A stretch of 64,000 bases of DNA from Brevibacillus sp042683565 (GTDB lineage Bacteria > Bacillota > Bacilli > Brevibacillales > Brevibacillaceae): the NCBI RefSeq assembly GCF_042683565.1, contig NZ_JBHUJW010000043.1, positions 806,001-870,000 on the forward strand. The letters run 5' to 3'. The notes below the pieces were generated by a model, which was given only the letters and a program-made list of their open reading frames with translations, did no database searches and was not told the DNA's origin. How positions within the stretch are numbered: the first letter of the stretch is position 1; every line of letters starts with the position of its first letter. The translations under genes were made by a program, and so were the position numbers. Below are positions 48,691 to 57,506 of this stretch, piece after piece.

Positions 48691-49863
48691 TTACTTGAAC
48701 TTGTCTTTCAGGTCACCGAACAGCTCGCCCAGCGTCACACCCATAGGCTGGTTGTTCTCTTGCTGGAATTGCTGCTGCTCTTTTTTGCTGGCGCGTTCTG
48801 CCTGCTCGGCACGATCTTCCTCGACTGCGCGGATGCTCAGGCTGATGCGCTGCTCTTGCGGAACAACATCGAGAACTTTCACTTGTACTTCCTGGCCTTC
48901 CTTGAGCACTTCACCTGGCGTGTTTACACGGCGATTGGCGATTTGGGAAATGTGCACCAGACCTTCGACGCCAGGAGCCACCTCCACGAATGCACCAAAG
49001 GAAACCAGCCGCTTCACGGTACCTGTCACGATCGAACCGGCTTTGAACTCTTCTGCGACCTTCGCCCAAGGACCTGCTTGCGTTTCCTTGATGCTCAGCC
49101 CGATCCGCTCGTTTGCCTTGTCGACCTTCAGGACTTTCACCGTTACTTTGTCGCCCTCTTTTACAACATCGGACGGTTTTTCCACACGGTTCCACGCCAG
49201 CTCGGAGACGTGTACCAATCCGTCGACTCCGCCGATGTCAACAAATACACCGAAGTCGGTCATGCGCTGAACGGTACCTTCCAGGATTTGGCCTGGCTGA
49301 ATTGATTCGAGCACTTTTTGCTTTTGCTGTTTGGCTTCCTCTTCCAGCACTGCTTTGTGGGAAAGGATAACCTTGTTCTTTTCCTTATCCATTTCCACGA
49401 CTTTGAGGGTCAGCGTTTTGCCTTTGTAGTCGGAGAAATCTTCAACGAAATGGCGCTCCACCATGGAAGCCGGAATGAAGCCGCGGACGCCGACGTCTAC
49501 TACCAGGCCGCCCTTCACAACTTCCTTGACAGTTGCTTCAATGATCTCGCCGGATTGCATTTTTTGCTCCAGCTCAGCCCAGGCAGATGCCATCGCAACT
49601 GCTTTCTTGGATACGACGAGCTCTTCCTTTTCATCGTTCAGCTTAATGACCTTTACATCAAAAGTGTCGCCGACAGCTACAACGTCAGAGACTTTTTCTA
49701 CATGCAACGGGGAAAGTTCGCTGATCGGAATAAGACCGTCGTATTTGTAGCCTACATCCACTAATGCCTGTTTGTCCTCTACTTTCGTAACGGTCGCTTT
49801 TACGACATCCCCCACGGAAACCGTCGCTGCATCTGTAAGACTTACGTTCGTTTCTTCCATCAT
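48691..49863 (-). CDS. ypfD: S1-domain RNA-binding protein (30S ribosomal protein S1 homologue, YpfD)
   Basis: The 390-residue protein has four S1 domains, as in Bacillus YpfD and shorter than the six-domain S1 of E. coli. Each repeat begins like GDVVKATVTKV, GEIIEATVKEVV, GQILEGTVQRM and GSIVTGTVKRL. The start at 49863 follows a perfect AGGAGG eight bases upstream. It lies downstream of plsC and cmk, as in Bacillus. Confidence 0.93.
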   Translation of the reverse strand: MMEETNVSLTDAATVSVGDVVKATVTKVEDKQALVDVGYKYDGLIPISELSPLHVEKVSDVVAVGDTFDVKVIKLNDEKEELVVSKKAVAMASAWAELEQKMQSGEIIEATVKEVVKGGLVVDVGVRGFIPASMVERHFVEDFSDYKGKTLTLKVVEMDKEKNKVILSHKAVLEEEAKQQKQKVLESIQPGQILEGTVQRMTDFGVFVDIGGVDGLVHVSELAWNRVEKPSDVVKEGDKVTVKVLKVDKANERIGLSIKETQAGPWAKVAEEFKAGSIVTGTVKRLVSFGAFVEVAPGVEGLVHISQIANRRVNTPGEVLKEGQEVQVKVLDVVPQEQRISLSIRAVEEDRAEQAERASKKEQQQFQQENNQPMGVTLGELFGDLKDKFK

Positions 49864-50052
49864 CCAAAAAACCTCCTTAAATACCATCCAGTCCCAGGCC
49901 ATCTATGTAGACGTTACAAATTCACCACGTTACAAGAAGCGGGAGCATGTATATTTTTAACTGCCGCCCGAAGGCTCGCAGTTCCTGCTGATGAAGCCAG
50001 TATGTTCCAGTAGAATTAGTATTCTACCCATCGGTAATTCTATACCGCCTGC

Positions 50053-50646
50053 CTAGAAGCGATGCTGATCGTGCAACTCCCGGATGCGCTGCATGATCAG
50101 GTCAGTCGTCTGTTTCAACGTATCGGCGCTCGGCTTGGCCTCACGCAGTTGGGTGAGATCGATCGGCTCGCCGTATACGATCTTGATGGGGCGGAACAGG
50201 CGGTAAGGCCCGATGATCGCGACAGGAATCACTGTCGCTTGCGATTTGAGTGCAAACATCGCTGTCCCCGGCATTCCTTCACCCAGTTCTCCTGTTTTGC
50301 TGCGCGTTCCTTCGGGGAAGATTCCCAAGACTTTTCCATCTTCCAACAATTTCAACGTCGTGCGGATCGCCGCACGGTCGCCAGCTCCACGCTTCACGGG
50401 GAAGGCGCCGAACTTCGTAATCAAAAAGGACAGCACAGGGATACGGAAAAGCTCTTCTTTGGCCATGAAGTTCACCATGCGTTCAATGCCCGAGCCGAGC
50501 AAGGGAGGGTCCCACAGCGAAATATGATTGGCACAAAGAATGACTGGGCCTTCCTTAGGTATATGTTCCCGCCCGATCACTTGCCATCGAAAGACAAGCG
50601 AAAAAATAATCCGAAAAAAGCTGCGAAAAGTACGATAATAGCTCAC
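50053..50646 (-). CDS. plsC: 1-acyl-sn-glycerol-3-phosphate acyltransferase
   Basis: PlsC adds the second acyl chain to make phosphatidic acid. The 197-residue protein has the catalytic NHISLWD (HxxxxD), the FPEGTRS motif and VPVAIIG. I choose the GTG at 50646, which overlaps the cmk stop by four bases (GTGA) with GGGAGAG upstream; an earlier start would lie in cmk. Confidence 0.94.
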   Translation of the reverse strand: MSYYRTFRSFFRIIFSLVFRWQVIGREHIPKEGPVILCANHISLWDPPLLGSGIERMVNFMAKEELFRIPVLSFLITKFGAFPVKRGAGDRAAIRTTLKLLEDGKVLGIFPEGTRSKTGELGEGMPGTAMFALKSQATVIPVAIIGPYRLFRPIKIVYGEPIDLTQLREAKPSADTLKQTTDLIMQRIRELHDQHRF

Positions 50647-51314
50647 AGGGTTGACTCTCCCATTCGCTCGCAAATTTGCAGGATTTTTTCCACTACCTGA
50701 TCAATGGTCATCCCTGTCGTGTCCACCAGGACGGCATCTTCCGCCTGGCGCAAAGGAGCCACTTCTCTGTTCATGTCGCGAAAGTCCCGCTCTTCAATCT
50801 CTTTTTCCAGATCAGCCAACTGTGCCGAGCTGCCTTTTGCGAGCAATTCTTTCCATCTTCTCTCCGCCCGCTCCCGGATGGAAGCGGTCAGATAAATCTT
50901 GACCTCGGCGTCAGGTAACACATGTGTGCCGATGTCTCTGCCGTCCATGACGACGTTGCCCTGCCTTGCCAAATTTCTCTGCAGCACCAGCATCTGTTCA
51001 CGAACGGCACCGTAGCTGGCTACGATGGACGCGTACTGGCTCACTTCCGGCGTACGAATCCAGTCAGTCACATCGGTGTCATTCCAGTACACATGCTGTT
51101 GTCCAGCTCTGCGAACCAGGCGGATTTCGTTGTTTTGCAACAGTTCGGAAACTGCCGATTCATCGTCGACCGGAAGCTGGTAATGGAGCACCGCCCAAGC
51201 CAAGGCGCGATACATAGAACCGGTATCGATGTACACATATTCCAGTCTGTTTGCAACTTTCCCTGCGACAGTGCTTTTTCCTGCTCCCGCTGGTCCATCA
51301 ATGGCAATGTTCAT
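50643..51314 (-). CDS. cmk: Cytidylate kinase
   Basis: Cmk phosphorylates CMP and dCMP. The 223-residue protein starts MNIAIDGPAGAGKSTVA with the P loop at residues 6-14, and has YIDTGSMYRA, DGRDIGTHVLPDAE and the lid arginines RAERRW. Two further ATGs lie just upstream; 51314 has the best spacing to AGGTGAGG. Confidence 0.96.
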   Translation of the reverse strand: MNIAIDGPAGAGKSTVAGKVANRLEYVYIDTGSMYRALAWAVLHYQLPVDDESAVSELLQNNEIRLVRRAGQQHVYWNDTDVTDWIRTPEVSQYASIVASYGAVREQMLVLQRNLARQGNVVMDGRDIGTHVLPDAEVKIYLTASIRERAERRWKELLAKGSSAQLADLEKEIEERDFRDMNREVAPLRQAEDAVLVDTTGMTIDQVVEKILQICERMGESTL

Positions 51315-51365
51315 TTGCATCCTCACCTGCTATGTACAGTAATTCTGAAAGGGAATAGAAACAAG

Positions 51366-51383
51366 AAAAGCTTCTGTCGAAGC
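51366..51383 (-). terminator. Weak hairpin with short T run in the cmk leader
   Basis: On the minus strand GCTTC-GACA-GAAGC-TTTTC lies about 50 bases before cmk and downstream of the cmk promoter. It may be a weak ypfB terminator or a leader element. Confidence 0.35.
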
Positions 51384-51418
51384 CCCTGCTACCCGTGACT
51401 GTTTCTATGTTATCTATA

Positions 51419-51447
51419 ATAGTACCATAGTATGGAAGCATGCGCAA
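51419..51447 (-). promoter_or_regulatory. Promoter of cmk-plsC-ypfD
   Basis: On the minus strand TTGCGC (51442-51447) and an extended -10 TGG-TACTAT (TACTAT at 51419-51424) are 17 bases apart, just after the ypfB stop codon. Confidence 0.55.
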
Positions 51448-51451
51448 ACCC

Positions 51452-51634
51452 TCAACGGTGCCGCGAAACTCCCTCCAGGCGCTCCGTTTCGACGAAGATC
51501 GCCCGCATCGGTACATATTGAATGAGAATTTCCCCAATGATAAGTCCAATTGCACAAACTACAATTCCGGTCATGATGATTTTTTCCACACGTCCTGCGA
51601 AACGTCGAAAGCGCTCATTGTACGGGCAAGTCAT
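51452..51634 (-). CDS. ypfB: Small membrane protein, DUF5359-like (YpfB)
   Basis: The 60-residue protein has one membrane helix (about residues 19-38, IIMTGIVVCAIGLIIGEILI) and ends near ETERLEGV, a pattern of the YpfB family. It lies between motI (ypfA) and cmk, the same order as in Bacillus subtilis. Function is unknown. Confidence 0.7.
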   Translation of the reverse strand: MTCPYNERFRRFAGRVEKIIMTGIVVCAIGLIIGEILIQYVPMRAIFVETERLEGVSRHR

Positions 51635-51661
51635 GGGGCCACTTCCTTTTGTACTTGTCTG

Positions 51662-52345
51662 TCATTGTGCCATGCCTTTATTGCGAAGCTCCAACTGCCG
51701 GTTGTAGCAGGCGCGAACTACCTTCGCCCTGTCCTGCTCGCTGATCTGGACGAATTTGCCGAAAATCCATTGATGCATCCCCTTTTTCTCGGCAGGTTTT
51801 TGCCGCACCACTTCCATGACGGCATATGCGTGCTGCACTTGCCCGGTCTTGCTCGGCATGGCGATCCAGACTTTCAGATTGTCGCCCGGCTGAATCCGGT
51901 ATGTCTCGTCGCAGGAAAATGACATCCCTCCTCCGCTGATATCAATCGTTCTCGCCAAAAAATGGTAGGAGCGAATGGGGTCTTCGAGCTTGACGGCGAT
52001 TTCCAGCGTAAATTCGATGCGCAAATAGTTGCGCCGCTGTGTCCGGTGAATCTCCTCTTTTGGCGGCAACTGCAAAAACAGCACCGGAATGTGTTCGATC
52101 TGTCTGCCGATAATGGCAGAATGAAACTCGTAGCAGGAGCCGTTTTCCCCTACGTACCAAACCTCGCATGCGTCACCTGCGCCAAACAAGCCTGTCCGCC
52201 CGGTCTTCTCGCTGGTCGGCAATTCGATCGAAGCGACGCCGTCTTTCAGATCTACGACCCGGCTCTTGAATGTCTGCCTCCTAGTATCATCAGAGGAACT
52301 GGTAAAAACAAGTCTGATTGTTTGTCCTACTCGTGGTAACAACAT
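51662..52345 (-). CDS. motI: PilZ-domain c-di-GMP flagellar clutch MotI (YpfA)
   Basis: MotI binds cyclic di-GMP and disengages the flagellar motor in Bacillus. The 227-residue protein has a YcgR-like N-terminal domain and a C-terminal PilZ domain with the c-di-GMP motif: arginines in HRTQRRNYLRI and then DISGGGMSF, about 30 residues later. The pattern RxxxR...D/NxSxxG is intact, so ligand binding is likely. Confidence 0.88.
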   Translation of the reverse strand: MLLPRVGQTIRLVFTSSSDDTRRQTFKSRVVDLKDGVASIELPTSEKTGRTGLFGAGDACEVWYVGENGSCYEFHSAIIGRQIEHIPVLFLQLPPKEEIHRTQRRNYLRIEFTLEIAVKLEDPIRSYHFLARTIDISGGGMSFSCDETYRIQPGDNLKVWIAMPSKTGQVQHAYAVMEVVRQKPAEKKGMHQWIFGKFVQISEQDRAKVVRACYNRQLELRNKGMAQ

Positions 52346-52481
52346 GCGGCAACATTTCCCCCTTATCCCTTCTCACGCTACTATTATATAACGCGCCCTT
52401 CTCGGACGGCAAATAGGGAAAGCCTTTGATTGGACAGGCTTTCCCCCGATTTTTCTGCATAAATTACCGCTCCGCATGGTC

Positions 52482-53831
52482 TTACTGCCCCGTATCCATT
52501 TTAACGACTTCTTCTTCGTCTCCGTTCAGGGCGTTGATGTAGATCATGTACGGACTGCCCTCAAAGCTGCATGCCATTTCCCACACCAGCACTTCTTTTC
52601 CATCGTTTTTCCCTTCGATCAAAGCAAGACGTTCGCTCGTCACCTTGACGCTCGGGTTTACCCGTTTCCTGGCTTGTTCCTTGGTGAGGCGGGGCTTGGA
52701 CAGGATGCGCTTTTTGTGGTTGAACAAAAACTCCGTGGAGTTAAAGGCAGTGACTTCTCCGTTGTCCAGGGCTACTTCTACCGTGACGGAATCCGGGTAA
52801 ATGCGGACGCCGTTTTGCTCGGGCACGAATGTGTACACTGCGCTGCGTTCGTAGCTGTCTGTTTCGGATACGACCATGTTGTCGAAGCCGTGCTGCTGCA
52901 AAAACCTGCGGCCGTGTTCTTCTGCCTGCTTCAAATCGAGCTTTTCTTCTCCGATTTGGCGTTCGTTCATCATCCAGACGACCTTGCCGCCGCGCTTCGT
53001 GACATCCAGATTGATCGCCTGCTTCTTCGCAGGGAGGGTGACTCGCACGCTGTAGGCGGAATACTCCTGACCCCTTCCGTTTTCATCTACTTCTACTTGC
53101 GCACCTTTGGCCATATCCCCCAGAAAGTCTACCGCTATTTTGCGGGCGTCTTCTTTGGTGATCGGTTTGCCGTCGATTCCTTTGATCCGTTGCTGCTTCT
53201 TTTTGTCCAGGCTTTGAATCCCGACGCCCCAGTCCAGATCCGGGTACTCCTGCACTTTCTTTTCAATCGTACGGAAGCCGTCGACGATCGTATTGTCGGA
53301 TTTTTTGTCGTCAGAGGCAAGCGCTGTCTCTACCTCCATCCACCGCAGCTGCTTGTCGATCACATGGGACTGTACTCTGCGCAGCTCGTCCTGGATGTCT
53401 GCCGCATGCTTGTGCAAACTTTTCAACGTCGCGTACTCCTTGTCGGACAGCGGCTCTTTGTCCAGATCGCGCACCGCCACCCTGTAGGAAAAATCAGCGA
53501 CGCGGGACAGCATCTCCTCCGTTTTGTTGAACGGCATGAGAGTCAGCGGCAATTGACCGACATCTGCCTGCGCCGCATAGGCGAGCCGCCACACATTCGT
53601 CAGCGTCGGGGTCATCTGGCGGCGCGTATTGACGACAAGCGATTTTCCCAGTTCGTCATGCAGCTTGTCCACATGGTAGGTCAGATCGTGAAAAGCCCGT
53701 TGGTAGGAGTTTTCTGCCTTGATCAGGACAGAGTTTTTCTCGTTGTGCTCCTGATACCCCCACATCCCCGCCCCTACCAATGCGACAAGCGCTACGGGCA
53801 ACAGCACCCGTGCAGCAGCTCCGTAAACCAT
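52482..53831 (-). CDS. ypeB: YpeB, germination protein and partner of SleB
   Basis: The 449-residue protein has an N-terminal membrane anchor (residues 7-24), a long helical region and tandem PepSY domains at the C-terminus. In Bacillus YpeB and the cortex-lytic enzyme SleB stabilise each other and are encoded as sleB-ypeB. The ATG at 53831 has AGGAGG seven bases upstream. Here the upstream gene is missing except for a C-terminal remnant, but YpeB looks complete. Confidence 0.93.
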   Translation of the reverse strand: MVYGAAARVLLPVALVALVGAGMWGYQEHNEKNSVLIKAENSYQRAFHDLTYHVDKLHDELGKSLVVNTRRQMTPTLTNVWRLAYAAQADVGQLPLTLMPFNKTEEMLSRVADFSYRVAVRDLDKEPLSDKEYATLKSLHKHAADIQDELRRVQSHVIDKQLRWMEVETALASDDKKSDNTIVDGFRTIEKKVQEYPDLDWGVGIQSLDKKKQQRIKGIDGKPITKEDARKIAVDFLGDMAKGAQVEVDENGRGQEYSAYSVRVTLPAKKQAINLDVTKRGGKVVWMMNERQIGEEKLDLKQAEEHGRRFLQQHGFDNMVVSETDSYERSAVYTFVPEQNGVRIYPDSVTVEVALDNGEVTAFNSTEFLFNHKKRILSKPRLTKEQARKRVNPSVKVTSERLALIEGKNDGKEVLVWEMACSFEGSPYMIYINALNGDEEEVVKMDTGQ

Positions 53832-53845
53832 TCATTGTCCTCCTT

Positions 53846-53945
53846 TCAACGCTCAAACGCGTTATCGTCAAAAATACGTTTCCCAATCTTTTTGACTTGA
53901 GGCCTGCTCCAAATCCATTTGGATGTGACTGTGGCCGGGAATGCC
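53846..53945 (-). pseudogene. sleB: C-terminal remnant of a sleB-like cortex hydrolase
   Basis: In one frame the minus strand reads FPATVTSKWIWSRPQVKKIG and KRIF just before a stop, about 15 bases ahead of the ypeB start. The KWIWSRP...IG.RIF pattern is the end of SleB/CwlJ-type hydrolases. The catalytic domain and peptidoglycan-binding domain are gone. Assignment is by recognition of the motif and of the sleB-ypeB gene order. Confidence 0.65.
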
Positions 53946-53987
53946 CCAACAGCCGAATCCTCCTTGGCATGGATTGAAATCTTTGCA

Positions 53988-54017
53988 TAGTGTTAGTGGA
54001 GGTAGATTGGTTTATGC
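53988..54017 (-). promoter_or_regulatory. Candidate sigma-G promoter for ypeB
   Basis: On the minus strand GCATA (54013-54017), an 18-base spacer and AACACTA (53988-53994) resemble the sigma-G pattern GMATR-18-CATWMTA. The -10 matches in five of seven positions. Confidence 0.4.
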
Positions 54018-54078
54018 ATCGGATTGTCGGGGAGGATATAAGAAACTTGACTGCGCAAGGCTAGTGCGGGCTTTGAAC

Positions 54079-54106
54079 GAAAAAGACCGATGCAAAGTCG
54101 CATCGG
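54079..54106 (-). terminator. Terminator of the small zinc-ribbon gene
   Basis: On the minus strand CCGATGC-N6-GCATCGG is followed by TCTTTTTC, about 20 bases after the stop codon at 54124-54126. Confidence 0.85.
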
Positions 54107-54123
54107 CCCTACCTCGTTTTCGG

Positions 54124-54282
54124 TTACGCTTCGTTGATGCTGAAGTGCTTGTCATTGTCGCACAAACACTGTCTGAACCCTGTCTCTATTTGCCCTCCCG
54201 GTTCCCTGCGACCGCGCAGGGTAAACTTTTCTCCACAGACATTACAGCGAATGGTCACTTTTGCTCGTTGGTTCTTCAACAC
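54124..54282 (-). CDS. Small zinc-ribbon-like protein, 52 residues
   Basis: The ORF starts with GTG at 54282, six bases after AGGAGG. The peptide begins MLKNQRAKVTIRCNVCGEKF and has two cysteine pairs, RCNVCG and QCLCD, 24 residues apart, as in a zinc ribbon. It has its own terminator and follows prsW, so it is probably real. The function is unknown; nucleic-acid binding is a guess. Confidence 0.7.
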   Translation of the reverse strand: MLKNQRAKVTIRCNVCGEKFTLRGRREPGGQIETGFRQCLCDNDKHFSINEA

Positions 54283-54302
54283 GTCTCGTCTCCTCCTCTC
54301 AT

Positions 54303-54977
54303 CTATTGTGGACGGGAAGAGAGCTTTTTAGAACCGTAATCGTGGGCACGCTGCACCTTTTTCAAGCCTTGCCACCAAAGGATAAGCATGAATGGCACGA
54401 TGACCACGATCCAGTTTTGTACAGACAAAAAGATCGCGTTGTACAGCGCATGCAAACCAATCGGCAAAAGGACGGAAAGCCACAGCCAGATCCGCTCCTT
54501 ACGCACGCCGCGCGAAAATTTTGCCAGCCCCAGGTAATAGCCCATCCACACGGCGAACAGGGCGTGGCTGGAAACCGGCAGCAACGCACGCCAAAACGCG
54601 ATGTCCAACCCATTGAGAATGAGGTAAAACAGGTTTTCCAACGTGGCGAAGCCGAGCGACACCGCTACGGCATAAACGATCCCGTCATACGGTTCATCGA
54701 ATTCTACGTGTTTGTACACCGTAAAGTAGATGACCATCCATTTGAAAAATTCCTCAACAAAAGCGGATTGAAATATTTCCGCAACAATGCCGTCCCGAAA
54801 GCCCCACTCATTCTGCATGATGTACTGGAGCACCATAATCGGGATGACGAGCAACACTCCAAAGATAAATGACCGGATGACCATCGAGATCGGCTCCGGC
54901 TCCAAACTGTCACGCAAGTAAAAGTAACTCAAAATAGCAATGCCGGGGGCCACTGCCGCTCCGATCATAGCAAGCAT
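54303..54977 (-). CDS. prsW: PrsW family intramembrane glutamic protease
   Basis: PrsW cleaves an anti-sigma factor (RsiW in Bacillus) after a stress signal. The 224-residue protein has about seven membrane helices and the family motifs FVEEFFKW, FATLEN, SSHALFA and GLHALYN, which hold the active-site glutamates and metal-ligand histidines. It is full length. A membrane anti-sigma factor is encoded at 13286-13936, but a connection is only possible. Confidence 0.93.
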   Translation of the reverse strand: MLAMIGAAVAPGIAILSYFYLRDSLEPEPISMVIRSFIFGVLLVIPIMVLQYIMQNEWGFRDGIVAEIFQSAFVEEFFKWMVIYFTVYKHVEFDEPYDGIVYAVAVSLGFATLENLFYLILNGLDIAFWRALLPVSSHALFAVWMGYYLGLAKFSRGVRKERIWLWLSVLLPIGLHALYNAIFLSVQNWIVVIVPFMLILWWQGLKKVQRAHDYGSKKLSSRPQ

Positions 54978-55063
54978 CTGCGTATTGCTCCTTTACACAA
55001 GGCTGATATTCATCGTACCATGAATACTGATTGATGAAAACCCGCTACAGGAGAGGAATCATT

Positions 55064-56032
55064 TTGAAAAACATATTGGTACTCAATACCGGCGGAACGA
55101 TCGCCATGTCCGTGGACGACTCGGAAGGCGTAAAACCGCTGGATGATCAGGCAGTCAACAAAATTGTTCCCTTTCTCGAACGCTACGCCGCCATCACGAT
55201 GAAAAACATTCTGAATCTGCCAAGCCCCCACATGACTCCTGCCATCATGAACCAGCTAAGACTGCTTATCGAAAGCGAGCTTGCCGCCTTCCCTTACGAC
55301 GGTGTGGTCATCACGCACGGAACAGACACATTGGAAGAGACCGCATATTTTCTGGATCTGACCTTGTCGACCAGTGTTCCCGTCGTCGTCACCGGAGCCA
55401 TGCGGAGCAGCAACGAGCTCGGGGCTGACGGTCCTGTCAATCTGATCTCATCCGTCCGGACGGCGGCTGACCCGGACAGCGTGAACAAAGGTGTCCTCGT
55501 CGTCTTCAATGACGAAATCCACGCGGCGTGCCATGTGACCAAGACACATACGAGCAACGTCGCCACTTTCCAATCGCCGCAGTACGGCCCGATCGGCACC
55601 ATTGCCAAAAAACATGTGCACTACCATCACGCTCCCTTGATTCGCGAGCACTACACCATTTCTCATGCGAATGCAAATGTTCCTCTGATCAAGGCTGTCG
55701 CCGGGATGGACCCGTCGTGGCTGCAATTTTTACTGGAGCAAGCAATCGACGGCCTGGTCATCGAGGCGTTCGGACTGGGGAATCTCCCGCCTGCGATCCT
55801 CCCTACATTGAAACAGCTGCTGGAAAAAGGCGTCCCGATCGTCCTCGTCTCCCGCTGCTTCAACGGCCAGGTACAAGACGTATACGATTACGAAGGCGGC
55901 GGACGCCAGCTGAAACAGCTCGGAGTCATCTTCTCCAACGGACTGAACGGACAAAAAGCGCGTCTGAAGCTAATCGTAGCCTTGCAGCAGACACGCGACT
56001 TCACACAGCTCCAGCAGCTGTTCGATCGATAA
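55064..56032 (+). CDS. ansA: L-asparaginase, type I (AnsA)
   Basis: AnsA hydrolyses asparagine to aspartate and ammonia in the cytoplasm. The 322-residue protein starts at a TTG (GGAGAGG seven bases upstream) as KNILVLNTGGTIAMS; the first catalytic threonine is in TGGTIA and the second in VITHGTDTLEE. There is no signal peptide. It is convergent with gudB and monocistronic. ansB is not next to it. Confidence 0.94.
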   Translation: MKNILVLNTGGTIAMSVDDSEGVKPLDDQAVNKIVPFLERYAAITMKNILNLPSPHMTPAIMNQLRLLIESELAAFPYDGVVITHGTDTLEETAYFLDLTLSTSVPVVVTGAMRSSNELGADGPVNLISSVRTAADPDSVNKGVLVVFNDEIHAACHVTKTHTSNVATFQSPQYGPIGTIAKKHVHYHHAPLIREHYTISHANANVPLIKAVAGMDPSWLQFLLEQAIDGLVIEAFGLGNLPPAILPTLKQLLEKGVPIVLVSRCFNGQVQDVYDYEGGGRQLKQLGVIFSNGLNGQKARLKLIVALQQTRDFTQLQQLFDR

Positions 56033-56066
56033 CCGCCCTTTTTCACATCTGCAAAAAAACATGTAG

Positions 56067-56098
56067 AAAAACCCCTCCTGCCAGGCGCAAGGAGGGGT
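56067..56098. terminator. Shared terminator between ansA and gudB
   Basis: ACCCCTCCT-N10-AGGAGGGGT (56071-56079 and 56090-56098) reads on the minus strand into TTTTTC and clearly ends gudB. It may slow the rightward ansA transcript as well. Confidence 0.8.
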
Positions 56099-56146
56099 AG
56101 CTTGTATTTAGATGATTATAGGTTATTCCATTCGGCAAGGAAGCGA

Positions 56147-57436
56147 TTACACCCAACCGCGGAAACGGGAAGCCTCTGCCATTTTGCGTACACCTACCAT
56201 GTAGGCGGAGAGACGCATGTCTACGCGGCGAGTTTGGGACAGGGAGTATACGTTTTCGAACGAACGAACCATCACTTGTTCCAGCTTTTGCTCGACTTCT
56301 TCTTCCGTCCAGTAGTAGCCCTGGTTGTTTTGTACCCACTCGAAGTAGGATACAGTCACGCCACCCGCACTCGCCAGTACGTCCGGAACAAGCAGAATGC
56401 CGCGTTCTGTCAAGATTTTCGTCGCTTCCAGTGTGGTTGGTCCGTTAGCGGCTTCCACCACGATCTGTGCTTTGATATTGTGCGCATTTGCTGCGGTAAT
56501 TTGGTTTTCGATCGCAGCAGGCACCAGAATGTCGCATTCCAGTTCGAGCAGTTCCTTGTTCGTGATCGTGTTGTTGAACAGCTTGGTTACGGTACCGAAC
56601 GAATCGCGGCGGTCCAGGAGGTAATCGATGTCCAGGCCGTTTGGATCGTACAGGGCTCCGTAAGCATCGGAGATTCCCACGACTTTTGCTCCAGCGTCGT
56701 GCATGAATTTCGCCAGGTAGCTGCCTGCGTTACCAAAGCCTTGAACGACGACACGAGCGCCTTTTACGTCAATGTTGCGGCGTTTTGCGGCTTCGCGGAT
56801 GCAAATGGTTACCCCTTTCGCCGTTGCCGTTTCACGACCGTGCGAACCACCGAGCGCGATCGGTTTGCCCGTAATGAAGCCAGGGGAGTCAAATTCACGA
56901 ATGCGGCTGTATTCGTCCATCATCCAAGCCATGATTTGCGAGTTCGTAAATACGTCTGGAGCCGGAATATCTTTGGTTGGACCAACAAGTTGGCTGATAG
57001 CGCGTACATAACCGCGGCTCAGTCGCTCCAATTCACGGAAAGACATTTCGCGCGGATCACAAATGATACCGCCCTTACCACCGCCATACGGCAGATCGAC
57101 GATACCTGCTTTGAGGCTCATCCAGATAGAAAGTGCTTTAACTTCATCCTCTGTAACTTCCGGGTGGAAACGAATGCCCCCCTTGGTCGGACCCACAGCA
57201 TCGTTATGCTGTGCGCGATAACCCGTAAACACCTTTACTTCGCCGTTATCCATGCGAACCGGAATGCGAACGGTCAAAACGCGCAGCGGTTCCTTCAAGA
57301 GTTCATACATCGATTCTTGGTAACCTAGTTTCTCCAGTGCTTCCTTGATCACCACTTGAGTAGATTGAAGCAAGTTCATGCTCTCCTGCTTTTCTTTCTC
57401 TTGGGTGCTTTCGGTTACCACGTCTTGATTACCCAT
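56147..57436 (-). CDS. gudB: Glutamate dehydrogenase (GudB/RocG family)
   Basis: This NAD-dependent enzyme interconverts glutamate and 2-oxoglutarate plus ammonia. The 429-residue protein has the catalytic lysine in VDLPYGGGKGG, PAPDVFTNSQIMAWMMDEYS, and the nucleotide loop VQGFGNAGS. No internal repeat like the inactive gudB allele of laboratory Bacillus subtilis is present. Position next to mecB matches gudB rather than rocG. Confidence 0.94.
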   Translation of the reverse strand: MGNQDVVTESTQEKEKQESMNLLQSTQVVIKEALEKLGYQESMYELLKEPLRVLTVRIPVRMDNGEVKVFTGYRAQHNDAVGPTKGGIRFHPEVTEDEVKALSIWMSLKAGIVDLPYGGGKGGIICDPREMSFRELERLSRGYVRAISQLVGPTKDIPAPDVFTNSQIMAWMMDEYSRIREFDSPGFITGKPIALGGSHGRETATAKGVTICIREAAKRRNIDVKGARVVVQGFGNAGSYLAKFMHDAGAKVVGISDAYGALYDPNGLDIDYLLDRRDSFGTVTKLFNNTITNKELLELECDILVPAAIENQITAANAHNIKAQIVVEAANGPTTLEATKILTERGILLVPDVLASAGGVTVSYFEWVQNNQGYYWTEEEVEQKLEQVMVRSFENVYSLSQTRRVDMRLSAYMVGVRKMAEASRFRGWV

Positions 57437-57477
57437 TACTTACCACCTCAAAAATGTTATCGGTAAACGCAGCCTTT

Positions 57478-57506
57478 AGTATACATGTTTGTCCCCGCTA
57501 TGAGAA
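57478..57506 (-). promoter_or_regulatory. Candidate promoter of gudB
   Basis: On the minus strand TTCTCA (57501-57506) and TATACT (57478-57483) are 17 bases apart; the predicted start is about 35 bases before the ATG. Confidence 0.5.

Noticed and set aside
52476..53900. 474-codon rightward ORF opposite ypeB
   Set aside because: It is the shadow of ypeB; composition is rich in His, Phe and Arg without domain signatures.
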